Positions 22,884 to 34,915 of a stretch of 64,000 bases of DNA are shown here, piece by piece. The first letter of the stretch is position 1. The number at the start of each line of letters is the position of its first letter. The DNA comes from Aquarana catesbeiana (taxonomy: Eukaryota; Chordata; Amphibia; Anura; Ranidae). Below the pieces are notes generated by a model. The model was not told the origin of the DNA, did no database searches, and was given only the letters and a program-made list of their open reading frames with translations. The position numbers were made by a program, and so were the translations under genes. The DNA is taken from the NCBI RefSeq assembly GCF_042186555.1, contig NC_133324.1, positions 224,055,145 through 224,119,144 on the forward strand, written 5' to 3'.

Positions 22884-23260
22884 GCATACCTCCCAACTTT
22901 TTGAGATGGGAATGAGGGACACCTATCAGCAAAAGTATGCAGGCATAGGACACACCCCTGGCCACGCCCCCTTAAAGGAGCATTGTACAAAAAAACAAGA
23001 TTGGTTAAACCCACAAGTGCCTTTTTTACCACTACTTTTCCTTTATATTGGCTTTTGGAATTTACAAATGCAGCAATTTAGAAACCAGATGAAAGGTTTA
23101 GTGCTGGAAATCACTTTTTGATAGATAAAAAGTGCATTTTATATACAACTATATAGATCAGACCAAAATAAGGGACAAATGAGAAGGAATGAGGGACAGA
23201 GGGACGTTGTTCCAAATCAGGGACAGTCCCTCAAAGTCAGGGACAGTTGGGAGCTATGCA
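22884..23260. mobile_element. MITE, termini GCATACCTCCCAACT
   Basis: The ends are GCATACCTCCCAACTTTTTG and CAGTTGGGAGCTATGC. Next to them lie GAATGAGGGACA and GGGACAGTCCCT motifs. A decayed relative appears at about 24,738. Confidence 0.75.
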
Positions 23261-23522
23261 CTTGACCTAAAGGTTTTAAGGAATATCTGATTTCACTTTA
23301 TGTGAATCCATATGTCGGGAGTAAGAAGACAACAGTCTATCAAATAAATCTGCTTTTATTGCTGTCTCTGTGCCCATCAGAAATATACTTTTTTTTCCTG
23401 CTCTGTCTGACATGTGTCACCTGTACAGGAAATAAGAGTAAATCTTCCCAATCAGAACACAAACAGGAATAAAACACAAATGGGGATTCTAACCTAACTC
23501 CTTCAGTACAAAACTTAAACAT

Positions 23523-23753
23523 AGGGGATGATTTACTAAAGGCAAATCCACTTTGCACTGGAAGGTCACTTGGAAGTGCAGTTGCTGAAGATCTGAAGGG
23601 AAGATCTGAAATGAGGGGAAGCTCTGCTGATTTTATCATCCAATCATGTACAAGCAAAAATGCTGTTTTTTATTTTCCTTGTATGTCCCCCTTGGATCTA
23701 CAGCGACTGCACTTCCAAGTGCAAAGTGGATTTGCCTTTAGTAAATAAACCCT
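23523..23753. mobile_element. MITE, termini AGGG(T)TGATTTACTAAAGGCAAAT
   Basis: GGGGATGATTTACTAAAGGC mirrors GCCTTTAGTAAATAAACCC. Inside, CACTTTGCACT and AAGTGCAAAGTGG continue the inverted repeat. Relatives are at 25,133 and 25,387. Confidence 0.8.
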
Positions 23754-23757
23754 ATAT

Positions 23758-24737
23758 TTTTGGTTTACCTGTACTTTAAACCAGTTCAAATTCCAGTAAA
23801 ATAAATAAAATAAAAAATCTTGACTCCTAATCTTTGGTTATGGATGGAATGCAAATATTATACTATCTATCATCTGTTCAATAAACAGGTATTTTTGAAA
23901 GAGTATTATATGCTATAGATCTTACAATCATTTCATTCAGTATCAACATGTCACAAAGCATAATTTACCAAGCGAAATGCTTTGGTGCTCATATATCACG
24001 ACTTGTGTCAACTTTTCATGAACACAAAGGAATCAATTATCTCAATTTCCATCTATTTTATTTATCTGGAATCAAATACACAGAGAGTGGTTCAAATTAA
24101 TCATAGATTTGGGCACGGAACAAAGGAATGCCTGCCTTTTCCTGGGTTCCAGTGCTGAAACAAAGACATCCATTGTCATTTGTGTGGGTGTGTCTATAGT
24201 GCTGAGGCATAATTTATAGTCATGCATGCATTCCATATCCTACTACTGATACCATAAGAAAAGATGTATGGCGGATACAGAAATAAATCTTACATAATTC
24301 ACTTGGCACATGTACATGGCGTGGAGCAGATGTTCCTGCCAGTCATGGCATGAGGAGGTGATATGAGATCTTAGCCTAACCTCTGCTTCCTGTAAAATTT
24401 TATGAGTATTCATGTTACAATAAAATTACAACAAAGACAAATGAAAAACACCATTAATATAATGTAAGTACAAGATGCGGTAGACATTGGAATCAATGTC
24501 CTAAGAGTACATTATCGTCTCAGGTATATAAATAAGTATAACTAAACTAAACATATTCCTGGAAATTGAATACAATTCTGCACTTCAGGGCCAAGTACAT
24601 GCCAGCATTTTCTAATCCCAGCTAATAAATGCCAGTCTAAAGAACATCACATTCTGCAAGTGTTTGCAAAGTAGTTAAAGTACTGCAATTACAGAAAAAT
24701 AACTGTTGATGTGCCAGAAATATAGTGAACACCTACC
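23758..24737. other. Non-coding stretch, nothing recognised
   Basis: AT-rich with no exon-like or repeat structure. Confidence 0.45.
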
Positions 24738-24990
24738 TTCCTCATAGCTCCCAGCTGTTCCTGATTGGGAGCGACTGTCCCTCTTTTGGAATCAAATTCT
24801 TCGGGCCTTTTTAACTCCTCAGTTGTCCCTATTTTTGGTATGATATACAGACCTCTAAAATTAAATGTACTATTTAACTTCCAAAAGTATACTACACTAA
24901 ACCATTTAACCAGTCCCAAATTATTGCATTTTTAGCTTTTTGAAAGGGAAAAGATGTGGTGAAAAAAGCACTTTACTTTAAAATCACTTT
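24738..24990 (-). mobile_element. Decayed CCTCCCAACT-type MITE fragment
   Basis: CTCATAGCTCCCAGCTGTTCC and the following GACTGTCCCTCTTTT resemble the reversed right end of the element at 22,884. The rest is diverged. Confidence 0.45.
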
Positions 24991-25132
24991 AATAATTTTT
25001 CTGTGTATTAATGCTTCATGGACTACACAACTGGTGTTTCTGTTGTCTAAATACTTCATAATAAAAGGTGTCCTCCTTTCCACATATCAGACATTGGAAG
25101 GTATTCTTCCTGTTTAGGCAGACAATGTAATG

Positions 25133-25371
25133 GGGATGATTTACTAAAAACAAATAGACTGTGCACTTTGCAAGTGCAAGTGTTCCAGAGCTTAGTAAAT
25201 GAGGTAACACTTCACTTTGCAAAGAATACCCAATACATGCAAGAAAAATTTTAAAAAAACTGAATTTTTGCTTGCACATGATTGGATGATGGAATTCAGC
25301 ACCGTTTCCCTCATTTACTAAGCTCTGGAGCAACTGCACTGTCTATTTGTCTTTAGTAAATCAGCTCTGAA
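25133..25371. mobile_element. MITE of the GATTTACTAAA family
   Basis: GGGGATGATTTACTAAAAAC on the left and TTTAGTAAATCAGCTC on the right form inverted ends, with an internal GCTTAGTAAATGAGG pair (25,189 and 25,310). A partial copy follows at 25,387-25,530. Confidence 0.75.
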
Positions 25372-25386
25372 ATCCCAAGCACATAG

Positions 25387-25530
25387 GGGTTGATTTACTA
25401 ACGGCAAATAGACTGTGCACTTAGCAAAGTACAGTTGCACTCTGCAAGGGAAGTTGCTCTAAGGCTTAGTAAATGAGCAAAAGCTCTGCTGATTTCCATC
25501 ATCCACTGGGTATTCTTTGCAAAAGACCAC
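25387..25530 (+). mobile_element. Truncated GATTTACTAAA-family MITE
   Basis: GGGGTTGATTTACTAACGGC and GCTTAGTAAATGAGCAAAAG match the left half of the 25,133 copy, and the right half is missing. The two copies lie almost head to tail. Confidence 0.65.
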
Positions 25531-25740
25531 GGGTGCAGCTCCATGACATGACAGACTTGATAGAGTTCCCGATATCTGTATCATTAAAGGCCACTGATGA
25601 AGTCCACAATGTTACTGTGCAAATACCAAGAAGATTTCTATTTGCATAGGGATACTCCCCATGTGGCAATGATCAGGCTTGGCAGTAGGTTTCTCAGCAC
25701 TGAACACTCTAGTGTTAGTATCTATTCTTTCCACAATTTA

Positions 25741-26092
25741 CAGTGATTCTAAAGGATTTTTTTAAGATATATTAAAAATTTTATTTACTTCCTCTGTGCA
25801 ACTATATTAAACAGAAAGCTCACTTTCCTCCTTTTCTGGCAGTCAGCTTCTCTCTCCCCTGGACACTAAGGAGGCACCCATGCATGCCCCTCCCAAGCTG
25901 CGCGGTGTGCCTCCATAGACACACATGGAGCCAGAAAGCCATGCCCTTATCATAGGAGCTTGACTGAGAGCAGAAGGACCTGTGGCTCAGTTGCCCTCAA
26001 ATTCTCCTGGTAGGACAGGTAGTGGGGCATTTTTTACCCTAATGCAGAGAATGCATTAAAGTACAAAACATCTAGACTTTAGAATCACTTTA
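25741..26092. mobile_element. MITE, termini AGTGATTCTAAAG
   Basis: CAGTGATTCTAAAGGATTTT on the left mirrors CTTTAGAATCACTTT on the right. The GC-richer interior has no coding signal. Confidence 0.7.
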
Positions 26093-26206
26093 AAAGCTTT
26101 ATTTATCCAGAAAGCTTTGGCTGGGCTTTAGGTAACACCCTTCACTTTCTGTCCTGGGGACATGCTATCTCAAGAACTTATTTGTAAGGTAAAATAAAGG
26201 AAGGTT

Positions 26207-26500
26207 TAACCAGTTCCCACCGGCTGTATGCATATATGCGGCCTCTCAGTGGGTGGGCTTTAACGCCGAGAGGCTGCATATATGCGTCCTAATGTATACT
26301 TATTTCTGTGCTAAGACTGCGCGCCCTGCACGCTCCCGCCATAGTTATGGGTAGGTACCAGAAAACTCTGGATCTATACTAGATTTCCAATCATGTGACT
26401 GCTTTGACTGCCAATCACAGCAGTCACATTATAGGAATGCCCGCCTCCCAGCATTTAGACCCTCTTAAAGGGCCAGCAGGCTATGCAGGAAGGGGTTATA
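26207..26500 (+). mobile_element. 5' fragment of a TTAA-type element
   Basis: TTTAACCAGTTCCCACCGGC resembles the inverted right end of the element at 11,714 (GGTCGGCGGGAAGGGGTT). A hairpin of TGCATATATGCGGCCTCTC and GAGAGGCTGCATATATGCG follows. Confidence 0.55.
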
Positions 26501-26985
26501 TGCTCTCAAATTTTTATTGCTGTATCTTGTCCTGGTGTTGCCGGTATAAGAAGGGGAATTCTCCAAATGGCTTTACGTGTATCTACAAAATCAGAAATTC
26601 TCTTCTATATTTGTCAAAAAAATCAATACTGTATTCAAACACATTTACTGGGAAAAAATAACCATACAGTTTATGGTGAGAAGGGAATAAAGCACTCAAA
26701 AAGCTCAGACCCAATCAGTGGGTAGCACAAAAAATCCTTCTTAAAACAGAAGGTATTGCCATCTCTCAATTCATCACATATCTTATAAATAAGAGTGTTA
26801 GTCCCTATTTCAGGATAGTGGATGGAACCATGCAAATCATTGCTTTACACCTACACACAGAGCCAATATTAAACCATTTATTTCAAACTGCATACAATTA
26901 TTTGGGGATATGTTGGTGATTATCATGCAGTTTGTGTCCAGTGGGTTAGAGTTGGGTTTAAAGATGAGATGGGTCATTTTTTTTC
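26501..26985. other. Spacer, nothing recognised
   Basis: AT-rich sequence without repeat ends. The small frames have no domain-like pattern. Confidence 0.45.
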
Positions 26986-26989
26986 ACTC

Positions 26990-27252
26990 AGCCAATGGGC
27001 TAATTGACAAAAAATGAACAGATTCTCCCATCCACACAAACAAGGTGGATAGAGGAGTTCTCTGCTGTCAGAATACACAGATCAACACTGCAGCCTATTG
27101 GATGCAGACGCTGATCGAACTAAAATTTTCCAACATTCAACAGAAGTTGATCATTAGGTCAACTTCTGTCAAGCGAGAATAACCATAGATGGGTCAAAAT
27201 TCGTCCAATCCCTGCTGAACGAAATTTCGATCCATCTATGGCCAGCTTAAGG
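26990..27252 (-). mobile_element. Foldback repeat, 'AAGCTGGCCATAGATGG' family
   Basis: The reverse complement begins TAAGCTGGCCATAGATGG, then CGAAATTTCGTTCAGCAGGG, and ends near GTGTGGATGGGAGAATCTGTT. The same landmarks in the same order occur on the plus strand at 33,887-34,165. Confidence 0.7.
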
Positions 27253-27907
27253 AGGACAGGTAACGTTGTGCAGTTTTAAATTTACAGCTGATCGACCTCT
27301 GGGACATTAGCAAGGAAAGAATAAGCAAACATAAGCAGACAATTTGCATCTAAATAGTGAAATACTGTCTTCCTGGTTTAAAGCCTCTTCAGTTGATCTC
27401 TACACCTAGCCTTTAATGCTAATGTATTTCTTCTCTTCCAAGTCTATCCTCGGGGGAAATAATTTTTTCTCCAAAATCTTCTAATTACATTTTATATTAG
27501 ATATCTTAGGAACGGCACATTTTTTATGGAATCGTGACAGAAAAGTCAAATCAATTTTACTAATTGATCATTAAACCAAAAACAATCACTGAAATTAGAT
27601 TCTAACACAAGAGAAAATAGTATAAAAGAATTCCCATCACCGTCTTAATAAAGTTGTGTATGTTTGAATGTACGAAGTTTTGGCATCCAGAATGTTAATG
27701 TCAGAAAGTCTTTGTGAGTTTGGAATGCTTAATGATGTCTTACATGTGAATAAATATGGGAAGTCTAAGAAAGGGAAGGGTCATAAGATGAATATTGCTA
27801 CATCAAGTAATGTGCAAAGAATACTACTTAAATTAACACTCATTCTAATCCGTCTATGCTCATTTTGTTCTTTACAGCATTTAATGCTATATATTAAAGT
27901 GATATTA
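27253..27907. other. Non-coding stretch, nothing recognised
   Basis: AT-rich sequence without repeats or exons that I can support. Confidence 0.45.
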
Positions 27908-27908
27908 C

Positions 27909-28425
27909 ATTTACAGCCTCATTTTGGGATTACTTTAAAATTCCTTTAAAATTCCTTTAATAATTCCTTTAAAATTATTGACAATAAAATATGGTCTACT
28001 GAGCTCTCCAAAAATGACCTTCTCGAAAACCAAATTATTATACCTTAAGTCAACAAAGTGACGTGGCTTCTTCAAAAGGAGAGAATCCCAGTTCAGGCAG
28101 AGCGGCTGATTGGCTGGCTTTGCCTGCATGCTATCTTTGATCCACATGACCAATGCCTTTCATTGCTTACATCCCAGACAATAGAGAGATAAAATAAAAT
28201 GAGATTATTCCAGGAGAAAGAAAGTATTTTAAAGCTCTGTATTACACGTTTTATCGATCAAAGGAATATTTTTTAATGAATACTGAGTTTAGGCCAACAT
28301 TTACAGCTTCATTTTGGGATTACTTTAAAATTCCTTGAGTGACAATAAAATATGTATTACTGAGCTCTCAAAAAATGACCTTCTCGAAAACCAAATCTTT
28401 ATACCTTGAGTCAACAAAGTGACTC
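27909..28425 (+). repeat. Direct duplication with 390-bp offset
   Basis: Bases 27,910-28,071 and 28,300-28,423 share TTTACAGCYTCATTTTGGG, GACAATAAAATATG, CTGAGCTCTC, AAAATGACCTTCTCG and GTCAACAAAGTGAC in order. The left copy has an extra triplication of AATTCCTTTA. Between them is unrelated sequence. Confidence 0.85.
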
Positions 28426-28429
28426 AAGA

Positions 28430-31223
28430 TTTATAAAATGTTGTAAAACAAATATTGTGAGCAGCGTAGACATGCATTCAAAAATATTGTATATTATGCT
28501 GATATAAGATGCATGAAAAAAAACTGAGTGTAACTATAAGAATAACTGATATTCGAAGTCACACACTAGAATTATCTCTGCAGAACAGGGTAAACGTTTC
28601 ATCTTAAATAGAGGGATAGAAAAAAGGAGGTGTCAGGGTATATGGGGGTTATGGAGCAGTGAATGGAAGAAAACAAAGAGGGAGAGAAGGGCTTATTTGA
28701 TGAATGCCATATTTATCATTGTATATGCAGCCTGGCTATTTTTAAAAGCGGTAATAAACTCAGAAGCCTCCATTTACTATATTTACTATATATGGTCTCC
28801 CACCGTACACGGACCATGGAAATGCAATTATTTTAGTAATTATAAACTGTTAAATACTTTTCTCATTAGCAATATATAGCAGTCTTGTGACTTCTAACAG
28901 TGTAGGGCAGGCCACTGGTTAAAGCTCGGAGGAGTTTTCATTCTGCTCTGACTGTTCTATGAGGCTGCATGACCCCTGACTTTGTCTGGACAGTGCTGAT
29001 TGGCCCTGTGCTGAACACATGCACCCTCCCCAAAAAAAAACTATCTAGCAATACACACCAAACTGAGCATGTGCAGAGTGCCTCCAAGGCTCTGTTCTAT
29101 CAGCAGATTGATTGGGGATAGTAAAGGAAGAGGAGGATCCGAGAAGACAGGATCAAACAGCCTTTTTGCAGATGATTAACCCCTTAGCTTCCACAGTGAG
29201 TATAACAAGCATGCTTTACTGCATACAGACTGATTTTACTGTTGTGTGTTTAATAACACTTTAAAAGGGTTTAAGTTGACTTTAAAATCCCACTAAAAGT
29301 ATATAGATCAGGTCATTGGAGCGAACTGTGAAACAAAACAGGCTTGTTATGCATGTACAAATCTCTTTGGATAAACAAAGGGTTTTTGGTTAGTCTGTAT
29401 GTTATTGCAGTACGTATTATGCACTGTAAAATATGATGGTCCTGCAAAAGCATTTTCATTAGTATTGCAATCAAGTGTAATCTTTCTCCACTGAGTGTGC
29501 TTGAAAATAAAAATAAAAAGAGGACCAAACAATTAATTAAAATGTAAGTAAGGGTAAAATAATAAAAGGCATATACTGCATGTGCACTATTTCACTTGCA
29601 TTAGCAAAGTCGTTTTTGTTTTTTCAAAGTTCCTCCTTTAACATTTTGTTTACCTGTTGATCCTGCCCAAAATTCTATTGATTTTTAATTTCCTTTACCA
29701 GGGTGAAAATGCTGTTCAATTTGCAGTTAAATCATTGCAACGTTGTTAGTCTTTGGGCAGGATAATCTTAGGGACATGTATTTTAAATGGACTCCAAGTA
29801 AAGGAGAAACACAAACCCAACATCAGCTAACACTGTTTAAACAGTTGCAACTATACAGTATATAAGATTCTCTTTTAGAATACAGAAGGTGTACAGGACA
29901 CTTTGTTCTATGCCTTACTATAAAAAGTAGAAGGTTTATTCTCAGCATACTATTCCATAAGGAAGTGTACTGATAGATTGGGTCACAAAAGGTCTTTGAC
30001 CCTCGCTGCTCTCTAGCAGGCTTTACTCACCTAGTAAATTACTCCCTTCTCAAGGCATAGTTGTTACACCTGAAAAAGCAGCATGTGATCTTATATAAAT
30101 GACAGACAAGGTGTTATATGCTTGACTGCCTTTTGATCTCATATATGATGCTCATTTTTCATGCCCCTTTGACCTATAGCCTGAAGGATGTCTATAACAG
30201 GATCAGTCATTACGGTCAGATAGTCACAGACATGACAAGTCATATACATCTTCTCCTGTGCCCAGGAGGAAAGAAATTTAACAATACTTCCCTGTACTGT
30301 GCTGGCTCCAGACTTGTCCCTTCGATTCATCCATGCCCCAACTAACTAGACAAACAGGTTTGCGTTTTTCTTTTTTCTTTGTACAATTCACTTAAGGCTG
30401 AAACATAATTAGGTGAAGTACTTTGTTCTTCAGCATCTCAGCTAAGCCAATGAAATGAAAGCATATAACCCAAATATATCATTATTTTTTACAACTTAAA
30501 AGCACATAAATATGATAAGTATACAACTCTACTTAAAAAAATTGATTTTAAAATTAAAAAAAACATTATAACATTCCTGTATGTTCTTACCATTGAAAAG
30601 CACATTTAGATGACCTGAATGTACTTGTTTGGCTATTGAGAATATAAAGGGATAGGAGAAGATCATCCCTGAATCTGACCTAACTTAGTGATAGAGAGAA
30701 GAAGGAGAAGAAGAAATAAAATGTGGTTGGTACAGTTAGAGCTTGATCATGGGCTAGTGACCTCTTCAAAATTAGTCTATTTAAACCATTACTACCTGAA
30801 AGATTAGGTTCACTTCTGGGTGGGCACTGGAAAGGAGAAAGGAGATTTTTTATCATCAGGACTGCCATACTACCAGAATCATATGTAAGCCTGACTTAGG
30901 AGACATTGCATCATTTTTTTGCCCCATTCAAACATGATAAATATGCATGACTTTCACTGGTTAAAATACTATGCAATTTGTGTATATACACATCCCTAAA
31001 TGTCAGCACAGTGAGTGCAAAAAAACAAGCTCTTTTAATAATAGTCACACAGCAAGGAAAGCCGTCCACAGGGGTGTAGCACCAAAAGGGGCACACTTTT
31101 CCCCTATGTATGCGGCAATAACAACTTGAGTCCCAACAAAAGGTCTCCCCCTACGTGATAAGCGCAGCTTTTACACATATTAGATATTCCATTCGCCTCT
31201 ATACTGAGGGGACTGTATTATTA
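28430..31223. other. Long non-coding stretch, nothing firmly recognised
   Basis: About 2.8 kb, mostly AT-rich. A GC-richer block at about 28,900-29,260 may be an old repeat. I found no convincing splice-bounded exon. The frames at 29,313, 30,118 and 30,680 lack any recognisable motif. Confidence 0.4.
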
Positions 31224-31382
31224 CTAGAGCTGCACAATTAATTGTAAAAAGATCGCGACCTCGATTCACCCCCTCTGACAATCTGTATTGCAGTGTTTCC
31301 GATTCTTTCATGTAACAAGTATAGAGAGTTCTCTGCTCACTCCAAACCGGGCAGTCTGCCAAGTTTTTAACAACATTGTAAC

Positions 31383-31989
31383 CAGGGCTTTTTTTTCTCA
31401 GAGAATGGGTTCAGGAACTCCCCTTTTCAAGTCACCCCTTGTCTTCGCCCCCTATCCACCTCTGAGCACTGCCCTTGGTTCCACCCCCTACCCACCTTCC
31501 AGTACGGACCTTTTTAGAGAATACAGAACCAAGTATCATTTTGTGGTGCTAAGTAATTTGTATAGATTTTATTAATAAGCATTAAGATATACGCCCTTCT
31601 TTCAACAATAGACCCCTCGCAACAAAATGACCCTCCAGTAACAAAAGATCCACCCTAGTAACAACAGATCCACCCCAGCAACAATAGACCCCTGTCAGCA
31701 ACAACAGTTCCCCCAGAAGCCAGCATCAATAGACCCTCCAGCAACCAGGAACAATAAACCCCTCTCTCATCAGTAGGTCCCTCCCAGCAACAATTGGCCC
31801 CCAGCAACGATAGATCCCCCATCAGCCAGCATCAATGGACCCTCCAGTAGCCAACAACAATAGACCCTTCCCATCAACAATAGATCTCCCAGCCTCCAGC
31901 ACACCCCAGCACCCTTTGCCATCACATACATTCAGTGCAGGAGGTGCCGGAACTGCGTTCCCCCACGTTCCCGCTGAAAAAAAGCCCTG
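31383..31989. mobile_element. hAT-type element, termini CAGGGCTTTTTTT
   Basis: CAGGGCTTTTTTTTCTCAG on the left mirrors GCTGAAAAAAAGCCCTG on the right. The flanks ATTGTAAC (31,375-31,382) and ATTATAAC (31,990-31,997) match at 7 of 8 bases. The interior from about 31,600 has degenerate repeats of AACAATAGACCCCT and CCAGCAACAA. Confidence 0.8.
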
Positions 31990-32054
31990 ATTATAACTAT
32001 TTGTCTTAGATCAAAGGGATAAAACTTCTGTGTGAATATGCAGGAAGTTTAGCC

Positions 32055-32345
32055 ACTTAAAGTCTAAACCTTTTTCTGACACTTGTTTCTTACAATTAAA
32101 ATCAGATTTTTTTTTTTGCTAGAAAATTACTTGGAACCCCCAAACATTATATATATATTTTTTAGCAGAGGCCCTAGGGAATAAAATGGCGATTGTTGCA
32201 ATATTTTATGTCACACTGTATGTGCACAGTGGTCTTTCAAACACAATTTTTTGGGAAAAATACACTTCAATGAATAAAAAAAAAAAAAACGAAACAGTAA
32301 AGTTAGCCCAATTATTTTGTTTAATGTGAAAGATGATGTTACGCA
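32055..32345 (+). mobile_element. Family A fragment
   Basis: It carries the family A landmarks AACATTATATATATATTTTT, then AATAAAATGGCGATTG, then AATGTGAAAGATGATGTTACG. It is cut off where the host element's GAATCGTGAGAGAATCG resumes. Confidence 0.75.
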
Positions 32346-32666
32346 GTGAGAATCGTGAGAGAATCGTGATCTATCTTCTAAGCAAAAAAATTGCGATTCT
32401 CATTTTAGCCAGAATCCTGCAGCTCTAATTCTTACCCATTTAATAATAACTTGGTCCGGTATCCATGGGCTATCTCTTGGTACTATTAATATTGTATTGA
32501 ACACGTATATAGTGGGAATTTGTGACCACTTACCGTTGTGTGTGATTTATACTCAAATACCTATACATGACTACTATATACCAGTGTTATCTACTATAGA
32601 CCACATGATATATGTGTATCCCACTACTTTAGACACGCATATGCAATCTTGTTTTTTCAGCTGTTT

Positions 32667-33059
32667 GGCCTCTTTCACACGGGGCAGATCAGTCATGATC
32701 CGCCCCGTGAACATCCGCTTGCTCAGCGGGGATAGCTCCGCCGATCCCCGCTGAGCAGGAAGATGACAGGTGCATCGCTGCACACTGTGCAGCGACGGAC
32801 CTGTCAGAGCGCCGCTCTCCCCTATGGGGGGATCGGATGATGACGGTCCGTAGTGTCCGTCGTCATCCGATCCGATCCGAAAACGGAGGAAAAAGTAGGT
32901 TTTTCCTCCGTTACACTTTTCGGATCGGAGCGGGTCGGATGTCAGCGGACATGTCACCGCTGACATCCGACGCTCCATAGGGATGACTGTATGTCCGTTT
33001 TTCATCCGAAAACGGATGGATGAAAAACGGACATACGGATCATCCGTGTGAAAGAGGCC
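32667..33059. mobile_element. Foldback MITE, termini GGCCTCTTTCACACGGGG
   Basis: GGCCTCTTTCACACGGGGC mirrors CCGTGTGAAAGAGGCC exactly at the ends, flanked by TTT. The arms contain many ATCCGATC, CGGATCGG and CATCCG units, and the centre is GGAGGAAAAA/TTTTTCCTCC. The minus-strand 143-codon frame is foldback sequence. Confidence 0.8.
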
Positions 33060-33883
33060 TTTGTCAGTTTAGTCAAGTTCTCCCACACCTTGAGCCACAA
33101 GTTTACCAGCACCTACCTAGTATTTGTCCTGAGGAAGCTGATATTTTAGTGAAACGTGTCAGCGAGCAAGTTTTTGGAGGCATTACTGGATCAGAAATTT
33201 TTCTTTTACCTTGATACAGTATTAAATTAATCTTTGTACCGTAGGTCCAGTCCTCTTTAATTATTGGGTAACTGTGTCCATACAGGGTGTTGTTTGTATG
33301 TTGTTTATATGTTTTTAAACAATGTTGTAATAAAATTTATACTTTTTTACTGATTCTCTTTCTCATTATGTGCCCACAAAGTCCGATAATTTTTTGACTT
33401 GGTCAATCCTTGAATATATATTTTGCATGTTGGCATGGTGAGGGTCTTTCCTACTTTTAATAATAGTCATGCATAGTTGTTGTTCGGTAGGTATCTGCAT
33501 CACACATAATGTTAAACTGACCCATAAATGACCACGTTTAGCGTGGCAATGAAATCTAATTGTAATGACAAGTGATGGCGAGCATTCAGATGTGCTGACA
33601 GTATGCCATGGGTTCCTGAAAGTGATATCAGGTGGAACGCATCCCTAGATATATATATAGGTCTATCTTGCTGTTCAACAGATATGCAATGTCTGCAATA
33701 AGCACAGACATCTCTTCCAATTCTCATTCAAAGTAATGACTCATCTGTGTACCTATGGCCAACATCAGTTAGCGGGGTTCATATTTTGCCTTCAATAAGT
33801 ATTGCTGTTTTGAAGTAGAGTCTGTCATGGGCAGATATCTGGAACCTTTTCTCTTGTTGTCAAAGGGAGTTTAACTAACTAAA
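33060..33883. other. Spacer, nothing recognised
   Basis: No repeat ends or exon-like signals. Confidence 0.45.
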
Positions 33884-34170
33884 GCTGGCCATACATGAAT
33901 CGAAATGTGGCTGGTTCAGCAGGGATCGGCATAACTTTAATGCATGTAAAGTATGGGCTAGCTGGTTGCACACAAGTTGATCTATTAATTGACTTGTGTA
34001 CAATCAGCCTGTTGGGTTTTTCCACGAATGATCAGAGCCACTGGCTATAGCAGGCAACACTGATTATTGTATTCTACTGGCGGGGAAAGCTCCCTGTTAG
34101 CAGAATACAATAGCTCAGCTGAATCCCCCATCCATATCGAATGTGTGGATGGGGAAATCTGTTAATTTTT
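33884..34170 (+). mobile_element. Foldback repeat, 'AAGCTGGCCATACATG' family
   Basis: AAAGCTGGCCATACATGAA, GTTCAGCAGGGATCGGC, a GTTGATCTATTAATTGAC hairpin and GTGTGGATGGGGAAATCTG follow in the same order as the reversed copy at 26,990. Confidence 0.7.
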
Positions 34171-34539
34171 TTTTTTTTTAACTTGCTGGTTGAAGGAACA
34201 AAAAAAAAACGATGTTTTGCCTCCCTTCGTTGCTTGAAATTTGCTTGCTAAAAAATAGATTGTGTTGACTGAATACTGATTTATAAAATAATCTACAGGT
34301 ATCTATGATTAATGAACTTTGTGTATATTTACTGCATATGCAACAACTGTTGTCATTTTGCTCATGCTTTTCCATTGGTATTTTACATTTACATTAACAT
34401 TTTGATATATTTGCATGGAGAACTGCCATTAAATTAGTGTTAATCACATACTTCAAATTCATTATAGTATATGTGAACCCTTACCTGTTAAAACAACCCA
34501 TTCCGTTTACAATAGAAATACAAGACAAAACATTTGTAT
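34171..34539. other. Spacer, nothing recognised
   Basis: AT-rich, no structure noted beyond an A run near 34,200. Confidence 0.45.
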
Positions 34540-34915
34540 ATATAGTATCTCACAAAAGTAAGCACACCCCTCACATTTTTGTAAATGTTTTATTATATCT
34601 TTTCATGTGACAACACTGAAGAAATGACACTTTGCTACAATGTAAAGTAGTGAGTGTACAGCTTGTATAATAGTGTAAATTTGCTGTCCCCTTAAAATAA
34701 CTCAACACACAGCCATTAATGTCTAAACTGCTGGCAACAAAAGTGAGTACACCCTTAAGTGAAAATCTCCAAATTGGGCCCAATTAGCCATTTTCCTTCC
34801 CCGGTGTCTTGTGACTCGTTAGTGATACAAGGTCTCAGGTGTGAATGGGGAGCAGGTGTGTTAAATTTGGTGTTATCGCTCTCACTCTCATACTGGTCAC
34901 TGGAAGTTCAACATG
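34540..34915 (+). mobile_element. Tc1-like element, 5' end fragment
   Basis: TATAGTATCTCACAAAAGT followed by CACACCCCTCAC is the outer repeat. A second AAAAGTGAGTACACCC at about 34,738-34,754 is the inner one, the paired-repeat end structure of many Tc1 elements. The 5' UTR-like part continues to a CACTGGAAGTTCAACATGG at 34,898-34,916, then homology is lost. Most of the transposase and the 3' end are missing. Confidence 0.8.

Larger units (their letters stand above)
31224..32430. mobile_element. TIR element 'AGAGCTGCACAATTAAT' carrying nested insertions
   Basis: TAGAGCTGCACAATTAATTG on the left is mirrored by GCCAGAATCCTGCAGCTCTA on the right. TCGATTCACC near the left end and GCGATTCTC near the right support one interrupted element. 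It is split by the hAT element at 31,383 and a family A fragment at about 32,060. Confidence 0.65.

Noticed and set aside
32574..33005. 143-codon minus-strand frame
   Set aside because: Lies wholly in a palindromic MITE; no domain-like pattern.
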